Assembly: GCA_027486935.1 (NCBI GenBank)
Contig: JAIXOF010000142.1
Location: forward strand, 1-41,687
DNA from: Cyanobium sp. C1_MAG_00004
GTDB lineage: Bacteria > Cyanobacteriota > Cyanobacteriia > PCC-6307 > Cyanobiaceae
DNA: 41,687 bases
Reading direction: 5' to 3'
Shown: piece after piece, positions 24,374-31,555 of the stretch
Layout of the letters: each line of letters opens with the position of its first letter
How positions within the stretch are numbered: the first letter of the stretch is position 1
Notes under the pieces: generated by a model
What the model saw: the letters and a program-made list of their open reading frames with translations, nothing else
Databases searched by the model: none
Told to the model about the DNA's origin: nothing
Translations under genes and position numbers: made by a program

Positions 24374-25193
24374 CGCACCCCTGGCGGGCCGCTGCATCGG
24401 CGTCACCCGGGCCGAAGGCCAGGCCGGCGAAGCCCGGCGCCTGTTCGAGCAGGCCGGCGCCGCGGTGATCGACCTGCCGGCCCTGGTGGTGACGCCCCCC
24501 GATGATTGGGGCCCCCTCGATGACGCCCTGGCCGAGCTCGAGAGCTTTCACTGGCTCTTGATCTCGAGCAGCAACGGCGCCGAGGCCGTTGACGCCCGCC
24601 TGCGCCGCCGGGGCAGCAGCCTGGCCCACCGACCCGCCGGCCTCAAAATCGCCGCGGTCGGCCGCAAGACCGCCCAGCGACTCGAGGAGCTGGGGACACC
24701 GGCCGATTTTGTGCCGCCTGACTATGTGGCCGACAGCCTGATCGAGCACTTTCCCAGCTCGGCCTGGGGGCTGCGGCTGCTGATCCCACGGGTGCAGAGC
24801 GGCGGCCGCACCGTGCTGGCCGAGGCTTTTGCCGAGGCCGGAGCCCGGGTGGTCGAGGTGGCCGCCTACGAGACCGGCTGCCCCCCGGGCCTGCCCAGCG
24901 CCGCCGTGGCGGCCCTGGAGTCGGGCCGGCTTGATGCGCTGACCTTCAGCAGCGCCAAGACCGTGCGCCACTCCGCCGCCCTGCTGCACAGCGCCTTTGG
25001 AGAGAACTGGACCCGTCTGCTGGCCCCCCACGGCAGCCGCAGCCGGCCACTGGCGGTGGTGTCGATCGGCCCCCAGACCAGCAAGGCCTGCCGGGCGCTG
25101 CTGGGACGGGTGGATGCCGAAGCGCGGCCCCACGACCTCGATGGGCTGGTGGCCGCCTGCGCAGGTGCTCTCAGCCCGGGGGATCCAGGCTGA
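24366..25193 (+). CDS. hemD: Uroporphyrinogen-III synthase HemD
   Basis: A 275-residue enzyme that cyclises hydroxymethylbilane to uroporphyrinogen III, the branch-point precursor of heme, chlorophyll, bilins and cobalamin. The family is poorly conserved in sequence, but the two-domain pattern is recognisable: LAGRCIGVTRAEGQAGEARR at the start, WLLISSSNGAEAVDARL, KIAAVGRKTAQRLEELG, and in the second domain LDALTFSSAKTVRHSAALL and VVSIGPQTSKAC. ATG 24366 overlaps the end of the GT2-TPR gene by 8 nt. It ends the plus-strand run and overlaps the convergent lipoprotein gene by 23 nt. Confidence 0.92.
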   Translation: MADAPLAGRCIGVTRAEGQAGEARRLFEQAGAAVIDLPALVVTPPDDWGPLDDALAELESFHWLLISSSNGAEAVDARLRRRGSSLAHRPAGLKIAAVGRKTAQRLEELGTPADFVPPDYVADSLIEHFPSSAWGLRLLIPRVQSGGRTVLAEAFAEAGARVVEVAAYETGCPPGLPSAAVAALESGRLDALTFSSAKTVRHSAALLHSAFGENWTRLLAPHGSRSRPLAVVSIGPQTSKACRALLGRVDAEARPHDLDGLVAACAGALSPGDPG

Positions 25194-25692
25194 GCCGCAC
25201 CGCCTGGCCCGAAGCCCGCAGGGTCAGGGTGCCCCGGGCCACATCGATGCCCCCCACCGCCCAGCCCGGGGGCAGCAGGCGGGTGCTGCGCCCGCCCACA
25301 TCGCCCACCCGCAGACTGCCGCTGTCGGCGCCGAACTGCACCAGCGCCTGGGCCTGGTGGCCGCTGCGGATCACGCCGTTGAAGCGAAACCCCTGGGGCA
25401 CCACCGGCGCGGCAGCCCCGCTGCTGCCATTGCTGGCCGTGGCCGGCAGGGGGGCAAACGGATCGGGGCGCCCCACGGGCTGGGCCGTGACCACCTGTTG
25501 GGGTGTCGGCAGCGGGGAGAGCCCCGCCGGCAGGGCCGTCGTCTCTGTCACCCCGGGTTCGAGCTGGGGTTGCCGCAACGGCGGCAGGGGTTGGGGCGGG
25601 GCGACCGCCTCCGGTTCAGGCGGGGTCTGACAGGCCGCCAGCAGCAGGGGAAGCAGCAGGGTCGCTTTCGACCAGGTCACGGAAACGGTCAA
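25171..25692 (-). CDS. Putative lipoprotein with PilP/GspC-like C-terminal domain
   Basis: A protein of up to 173 residues. A lipobox LLLAAC places the lipidated cysteine at residue 21, followed by a Pro/Glu-rich linker, then GRPDPFAPL and a compact beta domain (GFRFNGVIRSGHQAQALVQF, LRVGDVGG, VARGTLTLRASGQ) reminiscent of PilP/GspC pilus-secretion domains; this resemblance is by pattern only. The start is TTG 25692 or GTG 25680; both lie inside the upstream SRPBCC gene, giving a 65-77 nt same-strand overlap. The 3' end overlaps hemD on the other strand by 23 nt. Confidence 0.72.
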   Translation of the reverse strand: MTVSVTWSKATLLLPLLLAACQTPPEPEAVAPPQPLPPLRQPQLEPGVTETTALPAGLSPLPTPQQVVTAQPVGRPDPFAPLPATASNGSSGAAAPVVPQGFRFNGVIRSGHQAQALVQFGADSGSLRVGDVGGRSTRLLPPGWAVGGIDVARGTLTLRASGQAVRLSLDPPG

Positions 25693-26095
25693 GGTTGGCC
25701 TGCAGTTCCTTGGTCACCATGCCCCCCAGCATGGTCGGTTCCATCAGCGGCGCAAGCGCCCCCGGCAGCTCGTAGCTGACGCTCAGCTTGACGGCCGTCA
25801 ACCGGGGACCCTGGGGGTAGAAGCGCACGGCCCCCTTGGTGGGCAGACCACCGACCGATTCCCAGTGCAGCTGCTGGGCTTCGACCCGCTGGGTGATGCG
25901 GGCCTTCCAATGGAAGCGAAACCCCTGGGCCGCCAGGGTCCAATCGGTGAGGTCGGGATCGTCGGCGACGGTCACCACCGACTCGATCCAGCGCATCCAG
26001 CGCGGCATCGCCTCGAGATCGCTCCAGACGGCCCAGACCCGCTCGACCGGAGCGGCGATCTCGGTGGTGACGGTGTGGTCCAGCCAGCGTCCCAT
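25616..26095 (-). CDS. SRPBCC (START-like) family protein
   Basis: A 159-residue helix-grip-fold protein with the family opening WLDHTVTTEIAAPVERVWAVWSDLEAMPRWMRWI and a central beta-sheet (FRFHWKARITQRVEAQQLHW, VRFYPQGPRLTAVKLSVSYELP). Such proteins bind hydrophobic ligands (polyketide cyclase, coenzyme Q-binding). It starts one nucleotide after the crtQ stop, so the two are co-translated and a carotenoid- or lipid-binding role is a reasonable inference. Confidence 0.87.
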   Translation of the reverse strand: MGRWLDHTVTTEIAAPVERVWAVWSDLEAMPRWMRWIESVVTVADDPDLTDWTLAAQGFRFHWKARITQRVEAQQLHWESVGGLPTKGAVRFYPQGPRLTAVKLSVSYELPGALAPLMEPTMLGGMVTKELQANLDRFRDLVESDPAASPAAGGLSDPA

Positions 26096-26096
26096 C

Positions 26097-27590
26097 TCAG
26101 GCCACCGCCGCGTTGCTGGCCAGCTGGGCCGAGCGACCCAGAATCGCCGCTGCCGCCAGGCGACCGCTCATCGTGGCTCCCTCCATCGAGTCGATGTAGT
26201 CCTGCTTGGTGTAGCTACCGGCGAGATAGAAATTGCTGACCGGTGTGCTCTGGTCGGGTCGGTAGGGCTCCATGCCGGGGGCCTCGCGGTAGAGCGACTG
26301 CGCCAGTTTGACCACATTGCTCCAGACCAACTTGAGCCCCTGGGCCGAAGGGAACAGGGCACGCACCTGGGCATCGGTGTGGGCGACGATTTCTTCGGTC
26401 TTCTTGGGGATCCAGGGGTCGCCGGGGGTGAGCACGCACTGCAGCAGGGATCCCAGGCCCTCTTTGCGGTAATCGACGGGACTGGCCAGGGCCAGGTCGG
26501 CAAAACAGCTGAAATCGGCGTCAGCGGTGTACAGCAGGTTGTCGAGGCCGGCGGGTTGATCGAGGTTGCGGCGTGTGGCCTCGGCGACGGAACTGTCACC
26601 CAGTTCGGTGACCCAGCCGTCGTAACGCAGCTGCACCGTGGCCACCGGCACCGCCTCGAGCGCAAAGATGCGCTCGAACAGGGGCCAGCGGCGCCAGGCC
26701 TGCGGAATCATGCGCTGAATGCCGGGCACATCGCAGGCCGCCAGGTAGGCATCGGCCGTCGCCGTGATCTCGCCGTCGGGGGTGCCCAGCTTGAGACCGC
26801 TCACCTGGGTGGTGGGCTGGCCGTCAGCACCCGGGGCGCCCTCCTCAAACAGCACCTCGCTCACCCGGTGCCGCAGATGCAGGCGCGCACCGCGGGCTTC
26901 GATGTACTCCAGGACCGGCCCGGTCAGCCAGCGGTGGGGTGAGCCCTTGAGCAGGTTGAGCTTTGAGGCCTCGGTCTTGGCCGCAAACATCATGAAAATC
27001 GTGAGCATGCAGCGGGCCGAAATCGCCTCGCAGTCGATGAAGCCCAGGGCGTAGGCGATGGGATTCCACATCCGCTTGATGCTCTGAACGCTGCCGCCAT
27101 GGCCGACGAACCAGTCCTGAAAACTGACGGTGTCCAGGGCCCGGATGGTCTTCATTGCCCCCTCGTAATCGACGAGACCGCGCACGATCGGGCTGGTTCC
27201 CAGGGCCAGGGCGTTGCGCAGCTTGTCGATCCAGTCGAGCTGGGGTGTGGTGAAGAACGCTTTAAGGCCGTTGAAGGGGGCTCCGAGGGCAAAGCGAAAG
27301 TCGAGCTCGCGCAGATCGCCGCCCGTGTTCACGAACAGGTGGGTGTGATCCTTGGGCAGGAGGTTGTCTCTGGCGCCGACCTTTTCGAGCAGGGCAAACA
27401 GATTGGCGTAATTGAAGAAGAAGACGTGCAGGCCCATCTCAATGTGGTTGCCGTCAGCGTCTTCCCAGCTGCCCACCTTGCCGCCCATGAACGGTCGAGC
27501 CTCATAAAGGTCAACCTGATGACCGGCATCGACCAGATCGACCGCCGCCGCCAACCCGGCCAGACCAGCACCCACGATGGCGACCCGCAC
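26097..27590 (-). CDS. crtQ: Zeta-carotene desaturase
   Basis: A 497-residue FAD-dependent desaturase that converts 9,9'-di-cis-zeta-carotene to prolycopene in carotenoid synthesis. The nucleotide-binding motif [18 protein letters not shown] is at the extreme N-terminus, followed by [20 protein letters not shown] and the C-terminal FAD-contact region [21 protein letters not shown]. These match the plant/cyanobacterial CrtQ/ZDS type rather than bacterial CrtI. The start is GTG 27590 (the motif begins at residue 5, so the start cannot be much later). The SRPBCC gene follows directly. Confidence 0.95.
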   Translation of the reverse strand: MRVAIVGAGLAGLAAAVDLVDAGHQVDLYEARPFMGGKVGSWEDADGNHIEMGLHVFFFNYANLFALLEKVGARDNLLPKDHTHLFVNTGGDLRELDFRFALGAPFNGLKAFFTTPQLDWIDKLRNALALGTSPIVRGLVDYEGAMKTIRALDTVSFQDWFVGHGGSVQSIKRMWNPIAYALGFIDCEAISARCMLTIFMMFAAKTEASKLNLLKGSPHRWLTGPVLEYIEARGARLHLRHRVSEVLFEEGAPGADGQPTTQVSGLKLGTPDGEITATADAYLAACDVPGIQRMIPQAWRRWPLFERIFALEAVPVATVQLRYDGWVTELGDSSVAEATRRNLDQPAGLDNLLYTADADFSCFADLALASPVDYRKEGLGSLLQCVLTPGDPWIPKKTEEIVAHTDAQVRALFPSAQGLKLVWSNVVKLAQSLYREAPGMEPYRPDQSTPVSNFYLAGSYTKQDYIDSMEGATMSGRLAAAAILGRSAQLASNAAVA

Positions 27591-27633
27591 GCCCTAACCC
27601 ACAAACAGTGGCCTGACTCTATGGAGTGGCGCC

Positions 27634-27659
27634 GCTGGGCGGGGTGGCTGGGCGGGGTG
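27634..27659. repeat. 13-bp perfect tandem duplication
   Basis: GCTGGGCGGGGTG occurs twice head-to-tail at 27634-27646 and 27647-27659, in the 347-nt gap between crtQ and the IscA-like gene. I see no gene in this gap. Confidence 0.85.
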
Positions 27660-27675
27660 ACACAGCGGTCTGGCT

Positions 27676-27700
27676 CAGCGGCAGGGCACAGCGGCAGGGC
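27676..27700. repeat. 12-bp direct repeat with 13-bp period
   Basis: CAGCGGCAGGGC occurs at 27676-27687 and again at 27689-27700 with one base between copies. It lies 17 nt after the first 13-bp duplication and has the same period. Confidence 0.8.
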
Positions 27701-27790
27701 GGCTCTCTGCAACGCCTGCTGCGGCGAACGACCCTGGCGTGGCACGCGAAGCCTGGTGCGGCAGAGGAGGTCTTCGCTGACAGCCCATGC

Positions 27791-27870
27791 CGATCTCGGC
27801 ACGCACGCATCAGGGCATCACGGCATCAGGGCACGACTGCATCTCGGCACGGATGCATCACGGCACGGAG
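27791..27870. repeat. Ten-unit degenerate 8-bp tandem array
   Basis: The stretch divides cleanly into octamers: CGATCTCG, GCACGCAC, GCATCAGG, GCATCACG, GCATCAGG, GCACGACT, GCATCTCG, GCACGGAT, GCATCACG and GCACGGAG. Nine of the ten begin with GCA, and the consensus is close to GCATCACG. It is framed by an inverted repeat (GCCGATCTC at 27789-27797, GAGATCGGC at 27868-27876). The array ends 67 nt before the IscA-like ATG and is unrelated to the HIP1 octamer. With the two 13-bp duplications, it fills most of the intergenic stretch 27591-27937. Confidence 0.85.
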
Positions 27871-27937
27871 ATCGGCAGGGAAGGCAGCACCACAGCTGTC
27901 TGCCTAGATTTGCCTTCTGGATGAAAGGCCTGTTGCC

Positions 27938-28426
27938 ATGGTTGCCCACATCACCGCAGTCACCGAAGCCGCAGCGCTCGCCGACGCCGCATCACCCAGT
28001 GGGGGCGCAGCAGCCACCGACGCCGTAGCAGTCACTGACGCCAGCGGGACCGTGGCGACCACCTTCACGGCACGGGATGGCAAGGGCATTCAGATCACCG
28101 AACCGGCGATGAAGCAGTTGGCCAGCCTGATGGTCCAGCAGGGATCGGGCAAGGTGCTGCGGGTGGGGGTGCGCTCGGGTGGCTGCAGCGGCATGAGCTA
28201 CACGATGGATTTCATCGATGCGAGCGGCATCCGCAACGACGATGAGCGCTACACCTATGAGCCGGCCGAGGCGCCCAGCTTCGAGGTGGTCTGCGACCCC
28301 AAAAGCCTGTTGTACATCTATGGCATGCAGCTGGACTTCTCGACCGCACTGATCGGCGGCGGTTTCAACTTCACCAACCCCAACGCCAGCCAGACCTGTG
28401 GTTGCGGCAGCTCATTCGCGGTCTGA
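27938..28426 (+). CDS. Iron-sulfur cluster assembly protein, IscA/SufA/HesB type
   Basis: A 162-residue A-type Fe-S carrier. The core domain begins about residue 48 (GKGIQITEPAMKQLASLM) and has the three ligand cysteines C83 (SGGCSGMSY), C154 and C156 (CGCGSSF). These proteins receive Fe-S clusters from SufU/IscU-type scaffolds and pass them to apo-proteins such as photosystem I. The first about 45 residues are a low-complexity Ala/Thr/Val/Ser extension not present in typical 105-120 residue members; ATG 27938 is the first in-frame start, and no start codon is available just before the core, so the extension looks real. It follows the repeat-rich intergenic region. Confidence 0.93.
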   Translation: MVAHITAVTEAAALADAASPSGGAAATDAVAVTDASGTVATTFTARDGKGIQITEPAMKQLASLMVQQGSGKVLRVGVRSGGCSGMSYTMDFIDASGIRNDDERYTYEPAEAPSFEVVCDPKSLLYIYGMQLDFSTALIGGGFNFTNPNASQTCGCGSSFAV

Positions 28427-28504
28427 CCTCAACCCGTGATGGGTCGACCCGCCATGGGAATCTGAGGGCATACCTGTTTTTCCGAGCCCAGCGCGGTGCC
28501 GACC

Positions 28505-28978
28505 ATGGCCGAGACCCCGATGCCAACCGAGACTGCCCAGGAGACCTCTGCGATGGAGACCTCTGACCAGCAAACCTCTGCATTCGAGGCCGCCCTGCAG
28601 CGCTACCACCAGGGGGCGAATGCCGCAGAGCTGGTCGACGAGTTTGCTGCGATCGCGGCCCAGAACCCCCGCCAGTCGGCAGGGTGGACCTGCCTGGCCT
28701 GGCTGCAGCTGCTCGACAACCAACCCCTGGAAGGCCTGCGCTCGGCCCGCCTGGCGGTGCGCCTGAGCCCCCAGGATCCCCAGGCCCGCATCAACCTGGC
28801 GCTGGCCATGCTCGAGACCGGCGCCAAAGGGGTTCGCGAGCACATCGAAGTGGTGCAGCGGGTGCTGACCATGGCCCCTGAGATGGCCGCCGAGATCCAG
28901 GAATCGATTGCCGACGGGCTGCAGCGCAAGCCCGGCTGGCCGGCCATGGAAAAGATCAAGGCCTGGCTGGGGTCCTGA
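28505..28978 (+). CDS. Small TPR-repeat protein
   Basis: A 157-residue soluble protein. After a Thr/Glu/Met-rich N-terminus (about 35 residues) there are helical repeats of TPR type (WTCLAWLQLLDNQPLEGLRSARLAVRLSPQDPQARINLALAML). TPR proteins mediate protein-protein contacts; the partner is unknown. ATG 28505 is preferred over GTG 28496; ATG 28520 is also possible. It lies 78 nt after the IscA-like stop on the same strand, so co-transcription is possible. Confidence 0.8.
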   Translation: MAETPMPTETAQETSAMETSDQQTSAFEAALQRYHQGANAAELVDEFAAIAAQNPRQSAGWTCLAWLQLLDNQPLEGLRSARLAVRLSPQDPQARINLALAMLETGAKGVREHIEVVQRVLTMAPEMAAEIQESIADGLQRKPGWPAMEKIKAWLGS

Positions 28979-29031
28979 GCGACCCAGCTAGGGACTCAGG
29001 TTGAGGCTCAGGTTCAGGCTGCCCGGTCTGC

Positions 29032-29066
29032 CCCAAGCTGCTCAAGCCTGCCCAAGCTGCTCAAGC
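29032..29066. repeat. 16-bp direct repeat at a gene 3' end
   Basis: CCCAAGCTGCTCAAGC is present at 29032-29047 and 29051-29066 (19-bp period). The second copy encodes the LLEQLG end of the lipid-A-like protein and the first spans its stop codon. CTCAGGTT repeats at 28995-29002 and 29007-29014 are next to it. This looks like recent slippage at the gene end. Confidence 0.75.
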
Positions 29067-30337
29067 AGGGCCTGGGCGATGGCCCTCGATCCGCCAGCAG
29101 GGCCCACCCGCTCGAGTCCGCATTGATGGCACAGCTGGGGCAGGTCTGGATCGGCCAGCAGCTGCAGGATCAAGGCGGCCGCGCCCTGAATCTCGCGGGT
29201 GCCGGCGGCGCTGTTGCCCACGGTGAACACCGCTTCTCCGAGCAGGCGCATCTGCGCTTCGGCAAAGGCGTAGCTGAACTGCGGGCCGCGGCCCACCAGC
29301 TGCACCACCGGCTTGCCCAGCCCGACGGCCTGCTCGACCGCGGTGCCGGCCATGCCCAGCACCAGCCGCGAGCGCCGCAGGATGGCGGCGAAGGCATCGC
29401 TGCGCAGGCTGACCCTCAGGCTGCCCTTGACCAGGGCGTCCCCAGTGATGGCGTCGGGGGTGATGGTCCAACCCGAATGGGCCAGCTGCTGCTCAAGCTG
29501 CGGCCCCGCGGTGCCCGGCACCACCGCCGCCTCGAACAGCCAGGGGCGATCGGGCTCGAGCTGGGCCAGCCGCTCGCACACCTGCAACAGCAACACCAGA
29601 TTGGCCTGGGCCTCGGGCTGGCGGCTGCCGGGCAGCAGGGCGATGGGGATCGCGCTGAGCTCTGGGCTGAGCTCTGAGCTGGTCTCAGCGCTGGCGTTCT
29701 CGGCAGGCGTCTCCAGGGCATCCATGATCGGGTAACCCAAGAAGCGGGCCTTGGCCAGGCCCTGGGCCTGCAGGTCGCGGGCGGTGAACGCATCGCGGCA
29801 CAGCACCAGCCGCACGGCGCTGCGGTTGCAGAGCCAGCGGGTCAGGCGGCTGAGGCGCAGGCGGCCCTCGTAGTAACTGGAGGTGGAGACCAGAAACACC
29901 ACCGTGGGCCGGCCGGTCAGCCAGGCGAACAGCAGGGGCACGTGGTCGCCGACGCTCAGCACCAACCGGTAGCGGCGGCCCAGGCTGCGGGCCGCCCGCA
30001 GCTGGGCCAGGGTCTGGGACAGCCAGCCCGACGCCAGGTCCTTCCACAGGTTCCAGCCCTGGTAGACCATGCCGCCCGAGGGCAGATCGCGGCCCTGCAG
30101 CAGCAGCGGCAGCCCCTTGCGGCGGTAGGCGCCGCCACCGCCCACGATCGGCAGGGCCGCCAGGGCCAGCTGGGGGGCCAGGCTCTGGACCGCAGCGCAG
30201 ATGAGACTGCCGTTGAGGTCTTCGCCGTGACCATTGCTGATGAACAGCAGGTCACCTGCACCCTGCTGGTGTGGCTCTGACTGCACCGGCAACGCTGCGA
30301 ATCTGCGGAGCTTAGGAAGCCTGCAGAATGGCCCCAT
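29042..30337 (-). CDS. Lipid-A-disaccharide synthase-related protein
   Basis: A protein of up to 431 residues of the cyanobacterial family related to LpxB. It has the GT-B-like segments LLFISNGHGEDLNGSLI near the N-terminus, RLVLSVGDHVPLLFAWLTGRP, and the C-terminal donor-site pattern LVLGMAGTAVEQAVGLGKPVVQLVGRGPQF. LpxB joins two acylated glucosamines in lipid A; cyanobacterial members of this branch are thought to act on a related envelope glycolipid. ATG 30337 overlaps the divergent ATG of the small membrane protein; TTG 30292 or GTG 30286 would place the start nearer the conserved NGHGED motif and are good alternatives. Confidence 0.85.
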   Translation of the reverse strand: MGPFCRLPKLRRFAALPVQSEPHQQGAGDLLFISNGHGEDLNGSLICAAVQSLAPQLALAALPIVGGGGAYRRKGLPLLLQGRDLPSGGMVYQGWNLWKDLASGWLSQTLAQLRAARSLGRRYRLVLSVGDHVPLLFAWLTGRPTVVFLVSTSSYYEGRLRLSRLTRWLCNRSAVRLVLCRDAFTARDLQAQGLAKARFLGYPIMDALETPAENASAETSSELSPELSAIPIALLPGSRQPEAQANLVLLLQVCERLAQLEPDRPWLFEAAVVPGTAGPQLEQQLAHSGWTITPDAITGDALVKGSLRVSLRSDAFAAILRRSRLVLGMAGTAVEQAVGLGKPVVQLVGRGPQFSYAFAEAQMRLLGEAVFTVGNSAAGTREIQGAAALILQLLADPDLPQLCHQCGLERVGPAGGSRAIAQALLEQLGQA

Positions 30338-30641
30338 GCCCGAGACCTCAGGCCCCAGCGCCAACCCGGCCGCCAACTCGGCCTCCAAATCGGCCGCCTC
30401 GCTGTTGCAGCGCCTCAAGGGCGCTCTCGACACCCTGCTGGTGATCGATGTGTTCGTGGTGATCGCCGGGGCGTTGTGGTTTGCCGTAGCGGTGCTGCTG
30501 CACAGCCGCCAGATCGAGGCACCGCTGAGCCTGTTTCAGGCCCTGTGGGAGCCCCTGTTCACCCCGGCGATCGGGCTGCTGATGGCAGCCGCCCTGCTCA
30601 GCGGGGTGCTGAGCTGGTGGCAGCGGCGAGGGCGGCGCTGA
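30336..30641 (+). CDS. Small membrane protein with two predicted helices
   Basis: A 101-residue protein I do not recognise by name. After a Ser/Ala/Pro-rich N-terminus it has LLVIDVFVVIAGALWFAVAVLL and LFTPAIGLLMAAALLSGVL as membrane spans, ending in a basic WWQRRGRR tail, so the C-terminus is probably cytosolic. ATG 30336 shares its CATG with the possible divergent start at 30337. The last 44 nt overlap the 3' end of the TIGR01777 gene on the other strand. Confidence 0.75.
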   Translation: MPETSGPSANPAANSASKSAASLLQRLKGALDTLLVIDVFVVIAGALWFAVAVLLHSRQIEAPLSLFQALWEPLFTPAIGLLMAAALLSGVLSWWQRRGRR

Positions 30642-31533
30642 GCTCGCCAAACTGGTACTCGAAACCCTGCTGCAGCAAGCGCTGGGGCAACACCTGCTGA
30701 CCTTCGAGCACCACCTGGGCACCGTCCCCCAGCAGCAGCTGCAGGATCGGCCCCGGCACCGGCAGCAGGCTGGGGCGTCCCAGGGCCCGACCCAGGGCGG
30801 CGGCAAAGGCGGCCATGGTGCTGGGCTGGGGTGCCACGGCGTTGTAGACACCCTGATAAGCAGGATCTTCGAGGGCGGCGGCGATCACCCGGCACAGGTC
30901 GTGGCGGTGGATCCAGCTCATCCATTGCCGGCCCGAGCCGATCGGACCACCAAAGCCGGCCCTGAACACCGGCAGCATCTTGCCCAGGGCACCGCCATCG
31001 GGGCCGAGCACGATGCCAATGCGCAGCTTGACGACCCGGCAGCCCGCCGGCGCCCGGTCGGCAGCCGCCTCCCAGCCGCGGCAGATCTCGGCCAGCAGAT
31101 CGTCGCCGCTGGGGCTGGTTTCGCTGAAACGGGCGTCCAGGCTGGTGCCGTAGTACCCCACCGCTGAGCCGTTGATCAGCACCTTGGGCGGGGTCTCGAG
31201 GGCCGCCATGGCCGCGGTCAGCAGTTCGGTGGTGCGCAAACGGCTGGCCAGCAGCAGCTCGCGCTGGGCCGGGGTCCAGCGTTTGTCGGCGATCGGCTCG
31301 CCGGCCAGGTTGATCACGCCATCGGCCTGGGCCAGGGCCACCTCCAGGCCGTTGTGGCCCCAGCTGCCGGGGTCCGCCGGATCGAGCCGCAGCACCGATA
31401 GCCGCTGGCCCACCAGCGCGGCAAAGGGCTGGCTCTGGCGGCTCACCAGGGTGAGCTCATGGCCCAGCTCCAGCAAAAAGGGCACCAGTTCGCGGCCCAC
31501 AAAGCCCGAACAGCCGAACAGCAGCAAGCGCAC
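30598..31533 (-). CDS. TIGR01777 family NAD(P)-dependent epimerase/SDR protein
   Basis: A 311-residue extended short-chain dehydrogenase of the TIGR01777 family (SulA/YfcH group). Visible elements are the Rossmann motif GCSGFVGRELVPFLL, GVINLAGEPIADKRW, LINGSAVGYYG (catalytic Tyr region), GIVLGPDGGALGKMLP and the C-terminal DUF1731-like VPGPILQLLLGDGAQVVLEGQQVLP. The plant homologue GC1/SulA is linked to plastid division, and the cyanobacterial role is unsettled. The start is GTG 31533 with a G-rich GAGGGGG stretch upstream. Confidence 0.92.
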   Translation of the reverse strand: MRLLLFGCSGFVGRELVPFLLELGHELTLVSRQSQPFAALVGQRLSVLRLDPADPGSWGHNGLEVALAQADGVINLAGEPIADKRWTPAQRELLLASRLRTTELLTAAMAALETPPKVLINGSAVGYYGTSLDARFSETSPSGDDLLAEICRGWEAAADRAPAGCRVVKLRIGIVLGPDGGALGKMLPVFRAGFGGPIGSGRQWMSWIHRHDLCRVIAAALEDPAYQGVYNAVAPQPSTMAAFAAALGRALGRPSLLPVPGPILQLLLGDGAQVVLEGQQVLPQRLLQQGFEYQFGELSAALAAATSSAPR

Positions 31534-31555
31534 GGGCAGGACCCCCTCGATGGCC

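Noticed and set aside
22961-24406. Minus-strand open frame of about 480 codons
   Set aside because: It is antisense to the GT2-TPR gene with shadow-like composition; the plus strand carries clear family motifs.
27791-27870. CRISPR array
   Set aside because: The repeat unit is 8 bp with no spacers and no cas genes are nearby; it is a simple tandem repeat.
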